DNA of 64,000 nt from Nothophaeocryptopus gaeumannii (Eukaryota > Ascomycota > Dothideomycetes > Mycosphaerellales > Mycosphaerellaceae): positions 1,364,001-1,428,000 of the forward strand of contig JASISA010000019.1 of the NCBI GenBank assembly GCA_031771865.1, read 5' to 3'. Position 1 is the first letter of the stretch. The number at the start of each line of letters is the position of its first letter. Shown here piece by piece: positions 11,178 to 21,581 of the stretch. The notes under the pieces were generated by a model that worked only from the letters and a program-made list of their open reading frames with translations, ran no database searches and was not told the DNA's origin. Both the position numbers and the translations under genes were made by a program.

Positions 11178-13271
11178 TCATGGGCTCACCGCTGCATACC
11201 TCCCCTGCTTCGAGTCTCTCGCGACGTCAGTGTTCTCCCTGAACTGTCGCCAAAGCTTCTTCACTTCTCCCTCTTGCTCCATACGATCCACGATCTTGTT
11301 CGCATGGCGACGGAGTTTCTTCGTGCTCCACTTGTTTCGCTGCAGTACAAGCTCCGCTCGATCATACCCACTCTTGATAATCCAGGCATCTACCGTGTTG
11401 TAGAGCTGCGTCTTCCAGTGGGTAAGATCGTGCGCGGTGATGGTGTTCGACATACAGAACTTGCCAAGATACCAAATGGTGTCCTCGCTGGGAATTTCTC
11501 GGCCTTGCGCATCATACGCGGGACCTGCGTCTGCTTCACCGTCATCGTCCGAAGAGTCAGAGTCATCTTCTCCGTTGTCAACCTGTTCGAGAGTCTCTCT
11601 GTGGTACGGCGTTCCTCGGAACTGGACCTCGTATGTAGCTGGATGGCCCGAGCGATTGCAGGCGTCGCACTTGTCCCGCAAGTAGTGTTCGGCTGAACTG
11701 CGATCAATCTTGCCGTACGCTATTTCGGGTCGTGCCTGTAGCGCCAGGGTGAACGGAGCTGTCCAGACTGAGGACGTAAACTTTGAATTCGCAAGCCCCC
11801 TAACCTCGTCGTCAAGTTTCCTGAAGGTCAAATCGTAAATCTGATCGTGCATGTTGAAGCCACGGTTGACCTTCTTCTGAACCATCCAGTCGACGGCAAA
11901 CTGGAACAGTTCTTTGGCCTTCATCGAGCCATATCGTGTGAATTCGATTGGCATGCCCTCTGGAATGCCAAGCGGCCCTTCGTCTTCCTCCTCAACGAAG
12001 TCGTCGTCCTCATCTTCCTTTTGAAACATCCGGCGACTGCTCATGTATGGTGCGTCATTGCTCTCCTCGGGCGCTTCCACTTCCTCCACCTCTGAGCTCT
12101 CGGCACCCTCATCCTCATCATCCTCTTGTTGTTCATCCTGGTCTTCCTCCACCTGCTCCAACTGAGGTCCTCGCTTGCGCTTCAGCTGCTCCAAGGCTTT
12201 CTGGCGAGCGGCCTTCTGTGCCGACTGAGTGCTTCGAGATTGACGGGATTCGTCATTGCTACTGGAGCCTAGGAAATCCAAGTCCTCCGCCAAGTCTTCC
12301 TTGTCACGTTGAGAAAGCTGTCGTGCTCGCTTCTGTAGTCTACGCGGCGTTCTTGGTTGGACGTTGTCTTGTCCCTCTTCCTCGCTTCCGCTGTTCTGCC
12401 TTGCTCGTTTCCTAGATGGTTTCCTTACTTCCACAACATCATCATCGCTGTCGATTACGAGAGGAGGCGAGTCGCTGATGAAACTGTTTACTGAAGACCT
12501 CCTCTTCCGTTTTCTAGGCTGCTTACCGGTCGTAGTTGGCATGTCATCCTCGTCATCGTCTTGGTCCTCATCATCGTCACTGATGACAACAGATCGTTGA
12601 GGTCGTGAGCTACGGATTAGGACATCGTCGCTGTCACTCTCTACGACTGTCGCCATTTGCGAGCTTCGTGTAGTTCGCTGCTTTGATTTCGTGTCCTTAC
12701 TGCGGTTTTCCTTACCCTCCTTGCTCTCCTTCTGCTTCGATTTCGCAGTCGACTTAGAAGTCGGGGGCAGCTCGACAGGCGCGTCGGAGTCGCTAGAAAG
12801 CGCTACCATCTGAACCTGAACCTGTGAAGAGAACATGCCAGACTTCGATGATCGAGTGCGTGTCGAAGAGGGGAGTGTGACAGGAGGATCGAAAGATGAA
12901 GCGTCCCTGCCAGTAGTGAAGTCAAGCTGTTGCTGCGTGGAGCGGCCGTTGGGTTTCTGACGGCGTGGAGTCGGTCGAAGTGGTTCGTCACTGTCGCTGT
13001 CGTGATCGCAAGTCCCATTGCCTGTGTTCGCCGGTGTAGGCAATGCGGCATCTGCAGCTCCATCGAGCTCGACACTTCCCATATCGTCGCTGTGCAGTGT
13101 CGGGTCTTGAACCTTGCGTCGTTTGGACGATGACGGCGAGCTTTCGATAGTGACAGTAGCCGCGCGATCGCGAATTTGCCTGTGGTAGTCTTTCGAGGCT
13201 GGGGATGAGGATAATAATGGCGTAAAGGACAGTCGGCTCTGACGCTTGCGCAATGACTTTGACGACGACAT
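11178..13271 (-). CDS. DUF4211 domain protein (disordered acidic nuclear protein)
   Basis: A single exon of 697 aa. The first 420 residues are disordered, rich in Ser, Asp, Glu, Arg and Lys, with many basic patches (RKRKRRSS, SRKRARQ) indicating the nucleus. They carry repeated hydrophobic-plus-acidic motifs of the SUMO-interacting type: ATVVESDSDD, SVVISDDDED, PLVIDSDDD, MVALSSDSD. The C-terminal 270 residues match the fungal DUF4211 domain in style: IPEGMPIEFTRY, ELFQFAVDWMVQKK, RKLDDEVRGLANSKFTSS, then CDACNRSGHPATYEV, a likely metal-binding knuckle, and WYLGKFC. The N-terminal QSRLSFTPL stretch is a typical start for the family. Molecular function is unknown; chromatin or DNA-damage work is an inference from composition. 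Confidence 0.85.
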   Translation of the reverse strand: MSSSKSLRKRQSRLSFTPLLSSSPASKDYHRQIRDRAATVTIESSPSSSKRRKVQDPTLHSDDMGSVELDGAADAALPTPANTGNGTCDHDSDSDEPLRPTPRRQKPNGRSTQQQLDFTTGRDASSFDPPVTLPSSTRTRSSKSGMFSSQVQVQMVALSSDSDAPVELPPTSKSTAKSKQKESKEGKENRSKDTKSKQRTTRSSQMATVVESDSDDVLIRSSRPQRSVVISDDDEDQDDDEDDMPTTTGKQPRKRKRRSSVNSFISDSPPLVIDSDDDVVEVRKPSRKRARQNSGSEEEGQDNVQPRTPRRLQKRARQLSQRDKEDLAEDLDFLGSSSNDESRQSRSTQSAQKAARQKALEQLKRKRGPQLEQVEEDQDEQQEDDEDEGAESSEVEEVEAPEESNDAPYMSSRRMFQKEDEDDDFVEEEDEGPLGIPEGMPIEFTRYGSMKAKELFQFAVDWMVQKKVNRGFNMHDQIYDLTFRKLDDEVRGLANSKFTSSVWTAPFTLALQARPEIAYGKIDRSSAEHYLRDKCDACNRSGHPATYEVQFRGTPYHRETLEQVDNGEDDSDSSDDDGEADAGPAYDAQGREIPSEDTIWYLGKFCMSNTITAHDLTHWKTQLYNTVDAWIIKSGYDRAELVLQRNKWSTKKLRRHANKIVDRMEQEGEVKKLWRQFRENTDVARDSKQGRYAAVSP

Positions 13272-14662
13272 TGGGTCGTAATTCCAGGTTGACCAAGATG
13301 TTGTTATCAGTGAGTTAGTGTAACAATGAAGAAGAAGAAGAAGAAGAAGGAGAAGCCAGATGTGGCCGTCGACACACGATCGAGTCGGCGTCTGTTGCGT
13401 GCTGGCTGCATGTGAAGATGAGCAAGACGCGCGCTGAAGACGCGAAGCGATGACGAAAATGGCTCACTGTCAGAGGTCCGTGCATGTGCTGTGCTGCTGC
13501 ACAAGCTCGCGCGTACCTCCTACTTTCCTCTCCGCCGAACCTCTTTCCCTCGACTCGTCGCGCGCTTCTCGCGCCGCCCGCCTGCTGCCTTGGTCTTATA
13601 AGAGCGCGAGTGGAGATTCTCACGCATCACCTTACCTCCGTCTACTCTAATACACCACGGATGCTTGGCCTCGCCATACAGGACGACAGCGCCCTCACTC
13701 TCAAGATACCATGCCGTGGCCAATCGTCAAAGCGGTCTCGCCATATTCCTACGAGCGTGAGCACTCCCTTGAGATGAACCGAACCCGTGCGCAGGAAGCG
13801 AATCTCAATAACACGTTGCAGAGCAGCGGCAGCCTCGAGTCGTTTCCCGGAAGTGATGGCACTGTGAAGGGAGCTCTCTTGAAAATCTCTGCAGCTGCGC
13901 GATGCTCATTCGTCTTCGCGTGCACATCGTGAGAGCAACGTGAGAGCACGCATTCAGAACATCTTCTCGTCCCGTCTAGCAATGGCGACATCGATCAGGG
14001 TGTATGAATCTTCGGAGTCGTTCTGACGCGGACCCTGACAAAGGCAAAGTGTCGAGCGCCAACTCACTACCACGCCCACCGAGCCTGCCTCGCCCATTCG
14101 CGCTATCCGCCGTCTACGCGTTGAACGAGTACTTCAATTGGCGCAGCAGTCGTTGAAACACGACGCACGTCTGCCTCGAGCGGCGCACAGCTCGGACAAA
14201 ACATTCAATCACAAGACTCGAACCGAAGTTGGTGGTGGTCGTCGGTGCTGCGGCGAGTGGGCTCGTTCGACTTCGCCACTTCCCAGCTGTCTCAGCAATA
14301 GAAGGCACGATGCACACGATTCGCTAATGACAACCAGGCCGATCGGGCGGCGTAGGCAGGGCGTTGAGGAGAATTGATTGGCTTCGCAAAGGCACAGCCA
14401 GGACCTCTCTCTCCTCCTCGCGGTGATCTCCATAGCCAGTGTGCCATGTCTCGTCAGCGGACCCATCTCGCGTACAGCTCGAAGCTCCAGCAGGGGGGAC
14501 GAGGTCATTCGTGGACGCTACTGGAACAATGCATGTATGCAGGTAAGCTTGCATTAGTAGTAGCCTCCATGCTCATTGATATTTATGCCTGGCCGCTGGT
14601 CCCGACAACCTCATAGTCCAAAGTGTACATACCTATTCTAAGTCTATATCGAAATCTCAAAA
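13272..14662. other. Long intergenic region with GAA repeat
   Basis: This 1.4 kb gap separates the diverging DUF4211 gene and the plus-strand protein at 14663. It holds a (GAA)7 tract 57 bp upstream of the DUF4211 start. Short frames on both strands have shadow-like composition. I find no gene or RNA here. Confidence 0.5.
13328..13348 (+). repeat. (GAA)7 trinucleotide microsatellite
   Basis: Seven perfect GAA units, extended by GGAGAAG. It lies in the 5' region of the minus-strand DUF4211 gene, where it reads as a polypyrimidine TTC tract in the gene's own orientation, a common element of fungal promoters. Confidence 0.9.
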
Positions 14663-15301
14663 ATGTCTGGCCGTGGGCTCACCCAACAACAGATTAGAGT
14701 TCTATCACAGCAGTTGAATGCACAACAACGAGCGGCCTTTGAGAGACTGGATCCACAGCAGAAACAAGCTCTACTACAGCGATTAATTCAACAACAGCAC
14801 CAGCAACAGCAACAACGGTACCGAGCCTTCAAACCCCGCATTGACTCTGTAGCCAACGATGCTATCGACCCAGTCAAGCGATATCACGATGGTGTATTCG
14901 TGGAGTTAGACCGGGCGAGGGGAGAAGGAACATTATTTCACGTTACTGGCGACATCATCGCGGCCAGAGGCATGAGGTAGGAGGAGAGAGACGGCTTTAT
15001 TCCTGGCCAGTCAGGGCGTTTACATAGAACGACACACATTGGATGGGTTCTCAGGGTCGATATCGATTCGGGGAGGGTGAGTTCTATCTTGCGAGCCTTG
15101 CCAACACCGACAAAACAGCAGGGAGTGAACTTTTGGAAAAAGAGCACTATACCTGGGGAGATTGAGATTTTTTGGACGAAGGAGAACGTGGAGCCCTACG
15201 GGCCTGTCGAACCGCGGAGGCCTATTGTGAAGTGCAATGAATGGACAAATCTCGCAATTTCAACATTGCGTAGCCAAGGGGTCTTACGCACCGCAGCGTA
15301 A
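14663..15301 (+). CDS. Conserved-type fungal protein interrupted by an in-frame TAG
   Basis: The frame starts at ATG 14663 and reads sensibly to the TAA at 15299-15301, except for a TAG at 14978-14980. The N-terminus is a Gln-rich helical segment (LNAQQRAAFERLDPQQKQALL) ending in a polyQ tract. The rest looks like a small globular domain: GTLFHVTGDIIAARGMR, stop, EERDGFIPGQSGRLHRTTHIGWV, SSILRALPTPTKQQG, then RRPIVKCNEWTNLAIS. The protein-like sequence continues on both sides of the stop in the same frame, so the TAG replaces one codon, probably Tyr, rather than ending the gene. Alternatively a 78-nt segment (14977 GTAGGA to 15054 TCAG) is a frame-neutral intron that removes the stop. I know no function for this family. 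Length would be 212 aa with the codon restored, or 186 aa if the intron is real. Confidence 0.65.
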
Positions 15302-15558
15302 GCCGCCGTATCTTCTGTGCATGGCTGACTAGGACAACGTGTTCAAATCTACTTCTGTCTTCTGGAAGATAGACTATGAGCAATGATCGCAATACGTCTC
15401 CTCACTTGCTGTTGGCTATATAGTTGCTTTGCGTAGCACTTGAATTGACAATTCTGGTTCACCTTGTCCAGATGTAGGCTAACGGCTCTTGATAGCAAGT
15501 GGCTGCTGAGTTGGGTAAGAGGCTGTTAGCATCGTACTTTGTCACGAGAACTCAGAAT

Positions 15559-16440
15559 TTAAATACGCATGTCTTTGTCGAGCATGCGCATCATTGCTGT
15601 TTTCGCCGGCCACACCTGTAAAAACTGTTCGACCCTCCAACACCAGTCCTCCTCCCAATACACTAAATCGAAATTGGAAGATGCGCAAAAGAATTCCCAG
15701 AAGTCAGGATACCAGCCCGCCAGCTCCCAATCTATAAGCACGAGGTTGAAAGCTCGCTTTCCTTTATTGCCTGGGATTTCGGAGACCATGATATTCCTCT
15801 TGTCTACGTCTGCATGTGTCAAAGTAGGATGGAAATCTTGAAGAACAGCAAGGAGGTGAGCTTCGTAGTGGCGGGCCTTGAAGTCTGGCCGGCGATTGCG
15901 TTCCACCAAAGCTCGAAAATTGCCGGTGAGGCCAGCAACGAAGGCGGCTTCGCCGAAAAAAGGCCCCAGATATTTCCGGTCGCCTTTCTGGCTGTATAGC
16001 AGGTAGTGATGTACGCCGCCACCGTCCAAGCCTCCGAAGAAATCAGGCCAGGGGCACTCAGCCCGGCGCATAGAAACGAAAACGCTGCAAAGTTTTGCGG
16101 TAATGGAATCCTTCTCAGATTCAGTCAATGACGGCCAGATCGACTCGAGCTGCACGCCAGGAGCCCGCTCCATCACCAAGAAAAGCTGTCCAGAGTCACG
16201 GTACATGGTATAAAGACGGGGAGCTGGCACGTCGGGGACGCATTGTTCAAGGTAAATCAAAGCGTAGCCCTCCCGGACATGCACACCGCCTCCAAATTTG
16301 GCGACGATTTCACTGTTGATCGCCACGACTTTGGCGGTAGTGCGCTCCTGTAGAATGTTCGAGCAGGCCCGAATTTCGTCTGCTGTTGGTAGGATTGGGA
16401 TGGGGTTCCTCGTGAAAGGTAAGGGAACCGGTTTCCACAT
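15559..16440 (-). CDS. Aminoglycoside-phosphotransferase-like kinase (APH/PF01636)
   Basis: A protein-kinase-like phosphotransferase of 293 aa from the ATG at 16440 (MWKPVPLPF). The frame opens 45 nt further upstream, but only with GTG. The ATP-binding lobe contains AKFGGGVHVREGYALIYLEQ, followed by LVMERAPGVQLESIWPSL, the usual hinge in fungal members. The catalytic loop is LTHADVDKRNIMV (HxDxxxxN type) and the metal-binding loop LVLIDWELAGWYP (D in place of DFG). The WEFF and WEEDW blocks near the end fit the family's choline-kinase-like lobe. Such genes are numerous in filamentous fungi; substrates are mostly unknown and resistance to aminoglycosides should not be assumed. Confidence 0.87.
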   Translation of the reverse strand: MWKPVPLPFTRNPIPILPTADEIRACSNILQERTTAKVVAINSEIVAKFGGGVHVREGYALIYLEQCVPDVPAPRLYTMYRDSGQLFLVMERAPGVQLESIWPSLTESEKDSITAKLCSVFVSMRRAECPWPDFFGGLDGGGVHHYLLYSQKGDRKYLGPFFGEAAFVAGLTGNFRALVERNRRPDFKARHYEAHLLAVLQDFHPTLTHADVDKRNIMVSEIPGNKGKRAFNLVLIDWELAGWYPDFWEFFCASSNFDLVYWEEDWCWRVEQFLQVWPAKTAMMRMLDKDMRI

Positions 16441-16772
16441 CTTCGCGGGACCAGGAGTAACATTTCCAGAAGGGTTATGCTTCACAGTCTGGTGTGTGGA
16501 GGTTGATGAGTTTTTCGCCTACATAGCAGCGAGTATTTCAGCTCAGGTCAGGTGAAGGGAGCAGACAGCAGTCGCAAGGTTCACATCGGATCGAAGCTGA
16601 AGTGGATGTCTCAGAGGAAAGCTTCCGTCCCGTCCCGCGCCTTGCCGCGCCGTGCAGTAGCGCGGAGTCGGCGTGTTCTCTGCGTCACCGTTCTCGCACG
16701 TGCAGACTGAAGCGAAAGAATTTGACGACAATTTGATGGCCGTCCGTCAAAACAACCTGTCCGATCCATGAC
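16441..16772. other. Intergenic between diverging APH-like and tRNase Z genes
   Basis: This stretch carries the shared upstream region of two divergent genes. The GC-rich tract near 16620-16690 could be promoter sequence. No gene is seen. Confidence 0.5.
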
Positions 16773-19700
16773 ATGTCTGCAAAAAGCTCGCCTGGTCTTG
16801 GGAGCAAGCATCATCGAACTGTAGCATTGTATTTCAAGACGAACTAACATCGGACGCTCAATTGATAAACGGCATTCACGTTGGCTTCCCCGCGCATATT
16901 CATCGAGCGCATTACGACTCGCACCTCCTCACGAACCTTCCGCTCTCGACTCCACCCGTTTGCCCATCTACCGTTTGGATACTGCTCATTTTCAACTTCA
17001 TCACCACCAAGGCAGGACGACAGTCACGATCAGAAACCAGAAAAAGGTCCAGCGACCCTTTCTGCGCTTTTCGATTTGCTTCCCAACGCAGCACAGCAAG
17101 CAAAAGCAAAGCCCAAGGAGTATACGAAGCACTCCTCGACCGCGACCTCAGATCGTCCAGTCGCTTCATTCGAGCCTCAGGTCCACTTGTGGGATCCTAG
17201 CGAGAGTCCTACCGGGCGTTGGCGAGGCAGAGAGACTTATGGCGTGAAGAGATCGAAGAGGAATGATGCATCGAATGACTCACGATCTGGTCCGTCATTC
17301 GCGAAGAGGGTAGAGTCAAAGGAGGTCATCTTTTGGAAAGAACATCACGGCGGCCTGTTGAAAGCTCCAACACCCGCGGGTTTCAGCGAACTTGCAACAC
17401 GAGATTACGTTGGAAAGAAGATGCGGTCGTTCGTACAAGTTCTTACTACGCCTACTGTGGACACGCCCGGCACTACGCTCGTTCTCCATTTCGACAACAA
17501 GCGATACCTCGTGGGAAGCCTAGCTGAGGGCACACAAAGAGCTTGCGTTCAGATGGGAGCGAGATTGTTGAAGGTATCGGAATGCTTTCTCACAGGTCGG
17601 ACGGAGTGGAAGAATACTGGAGGGCTGATAGGCATGATCTTGACTTTGGCTGACTCTTCCGCTTCGAGTCACGCTAGCTCACTGGAGGAGGCGCTGAAGA
17701 AGGCACGAGCCAAAGCCAAGCGGATGGGCTATCTGGACAACCCAGAGAAGATGCAAGAAGTCGAGGATGAGGCCAAAAGGGAAGCGAGCAATACACTCTC
17801 TATCTTTGCGCCGCCGAACTTGAACCACACTTTGGCAACCGCACGTCGATATGTGTTTCGGAAGGGGATGCCTGTCAATGTTCATGAGATCCGGGACGAG
17901 GAGTCGCAGAAACCAGCCGAAGGCGAAGAATGGAAACCGCTATGGGCTGATGAAAACATCAAAGTGTGGGCCATGTCCATTTCACCTTCCTCACCGTCCG
18001 ATCCACCGACTCAGCCAAGGCCCGCCAGTCCTCGTAAGAGAAAGAGTGACGAGGCTTTTGGCGAGGAAATTGGTGTGCCAGTCATTGCGAGTGGCTTGAC
18101 TGAGGAACAGGAGAACCGTCTGACAGTCAAAGCGGTAGTCGGCGAGATGTTCAATTCCTCATGGCGACTTGATACGCTCTATGAAACTCCGCTATCACAG
18201 GTCAAACTTCCGGCAACTGTCTTTGTTCGCAATTCGCAAACGAACAAGATCGAGAAGTACACTGGCCCTTTGCCTGGCGATCCTAAGAGACCTCTGGCAA
18301 ACCCTGACATGGAGGTGCTAGTCCGAAGACCCTGGCCCGGCGCACTTGTTGAGAGTTTACCTGATACGATGCCCGCGAAAGAAGCTGTCAGCTACATTAT
18401 CAGAAATCACATGCAGCGCGGCAAGTTTCATCCGGAGCGAGCCAAAGCGCTAAAGGTCAAATCTGGCCCGGACTTTGCAAAACTTTCACGTGGCGAGAGC
18501 GTTCAAAATGAGGAAGGGTCCACTGTTACTTCTGAGCAGGTAATGGATCCGCCTCGTGTGGGCGGCGGCCTTGCCGTGATCGACGTACCAAGCCCAGAGT
18601 ACATCGACAATCTGGTTGCACGGCCCGAGTGGAGGGACGAGACAGTCATGGAAGGTGTCGGCGCTGTAGTCTGGATCTGTGGCCAAGGAGTCGGAACAGA
18701 TCACAAGCTGCACGCCTTCATGCAAGAGTTCAAGCATCTGGAGCATGTTGTCTCATCGCCAGATTATTGTCCAAACCACATCGCGTTGGATTCTGTGGCC
18801 GCATCCACAGTCCGCCTCGGTCGCGTTGATCCCAGTCGATACTCTGTCCCCGTGCACGATGCCGAGAGCACCCAGGAGCAACTCTATGGAGGTACCGCCG
18901 ACTTCAACATTACGCGCAGCAATCACCCTTTGCCGTCCAACGCACATGTTGCGGCTCGTGGACAGGTGGTACAGCTCGAGCCAACAATCGAGTTTCAAAC
19001 TAAGGATGCGATCCCTGCTCTACAGATCGCAGAGACCGCTACTGAGGTGGCACAAGACGTTATGTCAGAAGCAGTAAAAGCGCAAGACACCTCCAAGGTG
19101 GCCAGCGAGGATGTCAAGAAATGGCTCGGTAGCCTTCCTCCGGGTGCACAAGATGCAGAAGTCATCACGCTTGGCACCGGATCCGCGCTACCCTCAAAGT
19201 ATCGGAATGTTTCTGCGACACTACTTCGAGTACCGGATTGGGGGGACTTGCTACTCGACTGCGGCGAAAACACACTTGGGCAGCTCAAACGTGTCTTCGC
19301 GCCTGAGCAGTTCAAACAGATGCTACGAGACCTTCGCATGATCGTCATCAGCCACATGCATGCGGACCATCAGCTCGGCACGACCAGCGTTGTCAAAGCT
19401 TGGTACGAAGAGAAGCATGGTAGTCGACCTGCACCCTTGGTATCTCCCACCGATACAGATTGGAACGATGTATTCAAAGACCATAACCGGCTCGTGATCG
19501 TATCAGAGCCAGCCATGCAACATTGGCTGGCGGAGTACAGCGCTGTCGAGGATTTCGGATACTCTCGTCTTGCTCCCCTCTACGTTTCACCAGCGGACAC
19601 GCGCAAGGGGATTCGATCAAGACTAGGTTGGTTCATCCCTCCGAGCGAGCTGAAGAACCTTAGTTCCTACCAGTACAAGGTCCGAATGGATGCAGCAGTC

Positions 19701-20498
19701 GTGCCTGCGTCAACGCTGAACCTGGAAGATTTCCAGGCTGTTGCCGTGAAGCACTGCCACGGCGCGCGTGCCGTGTCCATCACTATGCCGTCTGGCTTTA
19801 AAGTCTCGTACTCTGGCGACTGTAGGCCTTCGATGCCGTTTGCCCAAATCGGCAAGGGAAGCACGGTATGCATTCACGAAGCCACTTTTGATGACGAGCT
19901 TCAAGGCGATGCGGAAGCAAAGAACCACAGCACCACTTCAGAGGCGCTCGACGTTGCGCAACGCATGGGAGCGAAAGCTTGCGTGCTTACGCATTTCAGC
20001 CAGCGCTACCAGAAGGTGCCGATTCTCGAGCGCGGCGACGAGCCTGAGACAGTTGAAGATGCGCCTTTGACCAATGCAGACGATGCTGAGGTAGGCGAGG
20101 CCTCTGCGAACCCTGACGACGACATTGCAGGGCCTCTTGAGGATGCTGCAGCTACCTTCCCAGACCAGCAGACAGGCGATAATGTTGGTCAGACGTATGA
20201 GATTCCGTCAACGAAGGCAATGGCCAATGGAACCTCCTCCGAGCCAGACGCAGTCAAATTCAAGCTGAAGTCAGACATGAAGGTCTGTGTGGCGTTCGAC
20301 TACATGCGAGTCAAAGTTGGCGAGATCTGGCAACTGGAACACTTCACGCCCGCACTCCTCAAGCTCTTCGCTGAAGAGGAGAGGACGCTGGAGGGTGACG
20401 TCGAAGCCGATGTCGGCGCAAATGGCAAAGGCAATGGCAAGAAGGGCAAGAAAGAGAAGATGAACAAACAGCAGCAAAGGAGTCAGCGACGCAACTAA
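16773..20498 (+). CDS. TRZ1: Ribonuclease Z, long form (tRNA 3' processing endonuclease)
   Basis: tRNase Z L removes 3' trailers from nuclear and mitochondrial pre-tRNAs. The large exon runs 16908-20498. The N-terminal 60 residues are Arg/Ser/Thr-rich (TSSRTFRSRLHPFAH), like a mitochondrial presequence. The inactive N-terminal metallo-beta-lactamase half begins near FVQVLTTPTVDTPGTTL. The active C-terminal half has GTGSALPSKYRNVSATLL, then LLDCGENTLGQLKR, the zinc motif VISHMHADHQLG (HxHxDH), SYSGDCRPS, IHEATFDDEL and LTHFSQRYQ. The tail is acidic, then Lys/Gln-rich. The long frame has no ATG before residue 180, only TTG at 16881. I propose a first exon 16773-16820 (ATG TCT GCA...), joined by an 87-nt intron (GTAGCA, CTAAC, CGAG). 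Function is certain; the start is tentative. Confidence 0.92.
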
Positions 20499-20547
20499 TC
20501 GCGTGGAAACCGCTCTATGCTCTATGTACATATACAATGCAACCGCT

Positions 20548-21581
20548 TCAGAGCTTCACCTCGCCCTCATACCCCTCCGCATGCATAAAATTCGCCCTCA
20601 ATGCAGTAATACTCGTCTCTCCCTCTTTCACAGCCCATCCATCCGAGCCAGGACCAGCTTTCAACACACTGTCATATACATCCGTGAACCGCGGACTCCA
20701 CTTGAAATGTCGATGCCTCCACTTGTCGTTCGAAGGTGTAGCGTTCCCGTTCCCATCCCTCGCAGCACCTTCTTGACTCTCCTGCCTTCGCAACTTCACC
20801 TCCTCGCTATCCGCATCATCCACCGCTCCCTCTGCATTCAGCTCCGTAAAACACGCCCCCTGCAACCACTGATTCTGCAGCATCTTCGTCCATCTCACCG
20901 GTGCCGCGCTCACTCCTTTCTTCACAGGTACATTCACGCTATATAGCCTCCCCTCACCCCACCTCGCATTCTTTGCCAGATACTCACATACCTTGAGCCC
21001 CTGCTGACATGCCTCGGAAACTATGACAGGATCCGTTTTTCCTTCTGGGAAAAACGCGAAGCTTAACGCAATGGCGTTGTATCCGCACACGGAGGCTTCC
21101 AGCGCTGCGCCGAGAGTTCCAGAGGACAAGGCGAAGACGGCTGTTGTGTTGCGGCCGAAATTAGGACCACTGATAACGAGGTCAATGGGTCCACTCTCTG
21201 AGAAGAAATGACTGAGGCCGAGTTGGGCGCAGCCTGCGGGCGTGGAATTGCAGAGGACCCATGGATGAGTTTTGCCGTCATCACCCTTCGAAACCGAACT
21301 GGAGTGAACGTTGGGGGAGATGGACGGAGGCCAGTAATAATAAGCCTGAACATCTTGGCCTACGATGTGGGCTTTCCCGATCCAAGAGCGTTGGGAGTCG
21401 GGGACTATGACTGAGACTGTATGACCGGCTTGCTCAAGAGTCTTGACGAAGGGGAGGACGTAGGGGGAGGATTGGGTCGATGGTGGGCCATCATCGTTCG
21501 TTACCTGCACACTCTTGTGGTGAGCTATGGATTCGAAGGGAGCTTGGAGTTCTGGGATAATACACCTACGAGGATATGCAT
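20548..21581 (-). CDS. SurE-like phosphatase/5'-nucleotidase
   Basis: A SurE-fold metal-dependent phosphatase, related to the N-terminal half of yeast Pby1. The first exon is only 12 nt (21581-21570, MHIL); a 65-nt intron (GTAGGT ... GTGCAG) joins it to 21504-20548, giving MHILVTNDDGPPSTQSS and 322 aa. VTNDDG is the SurE metal-binding motif with its Asp-Asp pair; VIVPDSQRSW and LVISGPNFGRNTTAVFALSSGT complete the active site. The C-terminal third, RHFKWSPRFTDVYDSV, matches the fungal version. There is no tubulin-tyrosine-ligase half, unlike Pby1. A longer open frame continues upstream to 21981 but is intron and leader read in frame. The gene converges on tRNase Z with 49 bp between stop codons. 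Confidence 0.9.

Noticed and set aside
15559..16440. Acquired aminoglycoside-resistance gene
   Set aside because: The APH fold is very common among native fungal kinases, and the sequence carries fungal-type variants (HADVDKRN, IDWELAGW) rather than bacterial ones.
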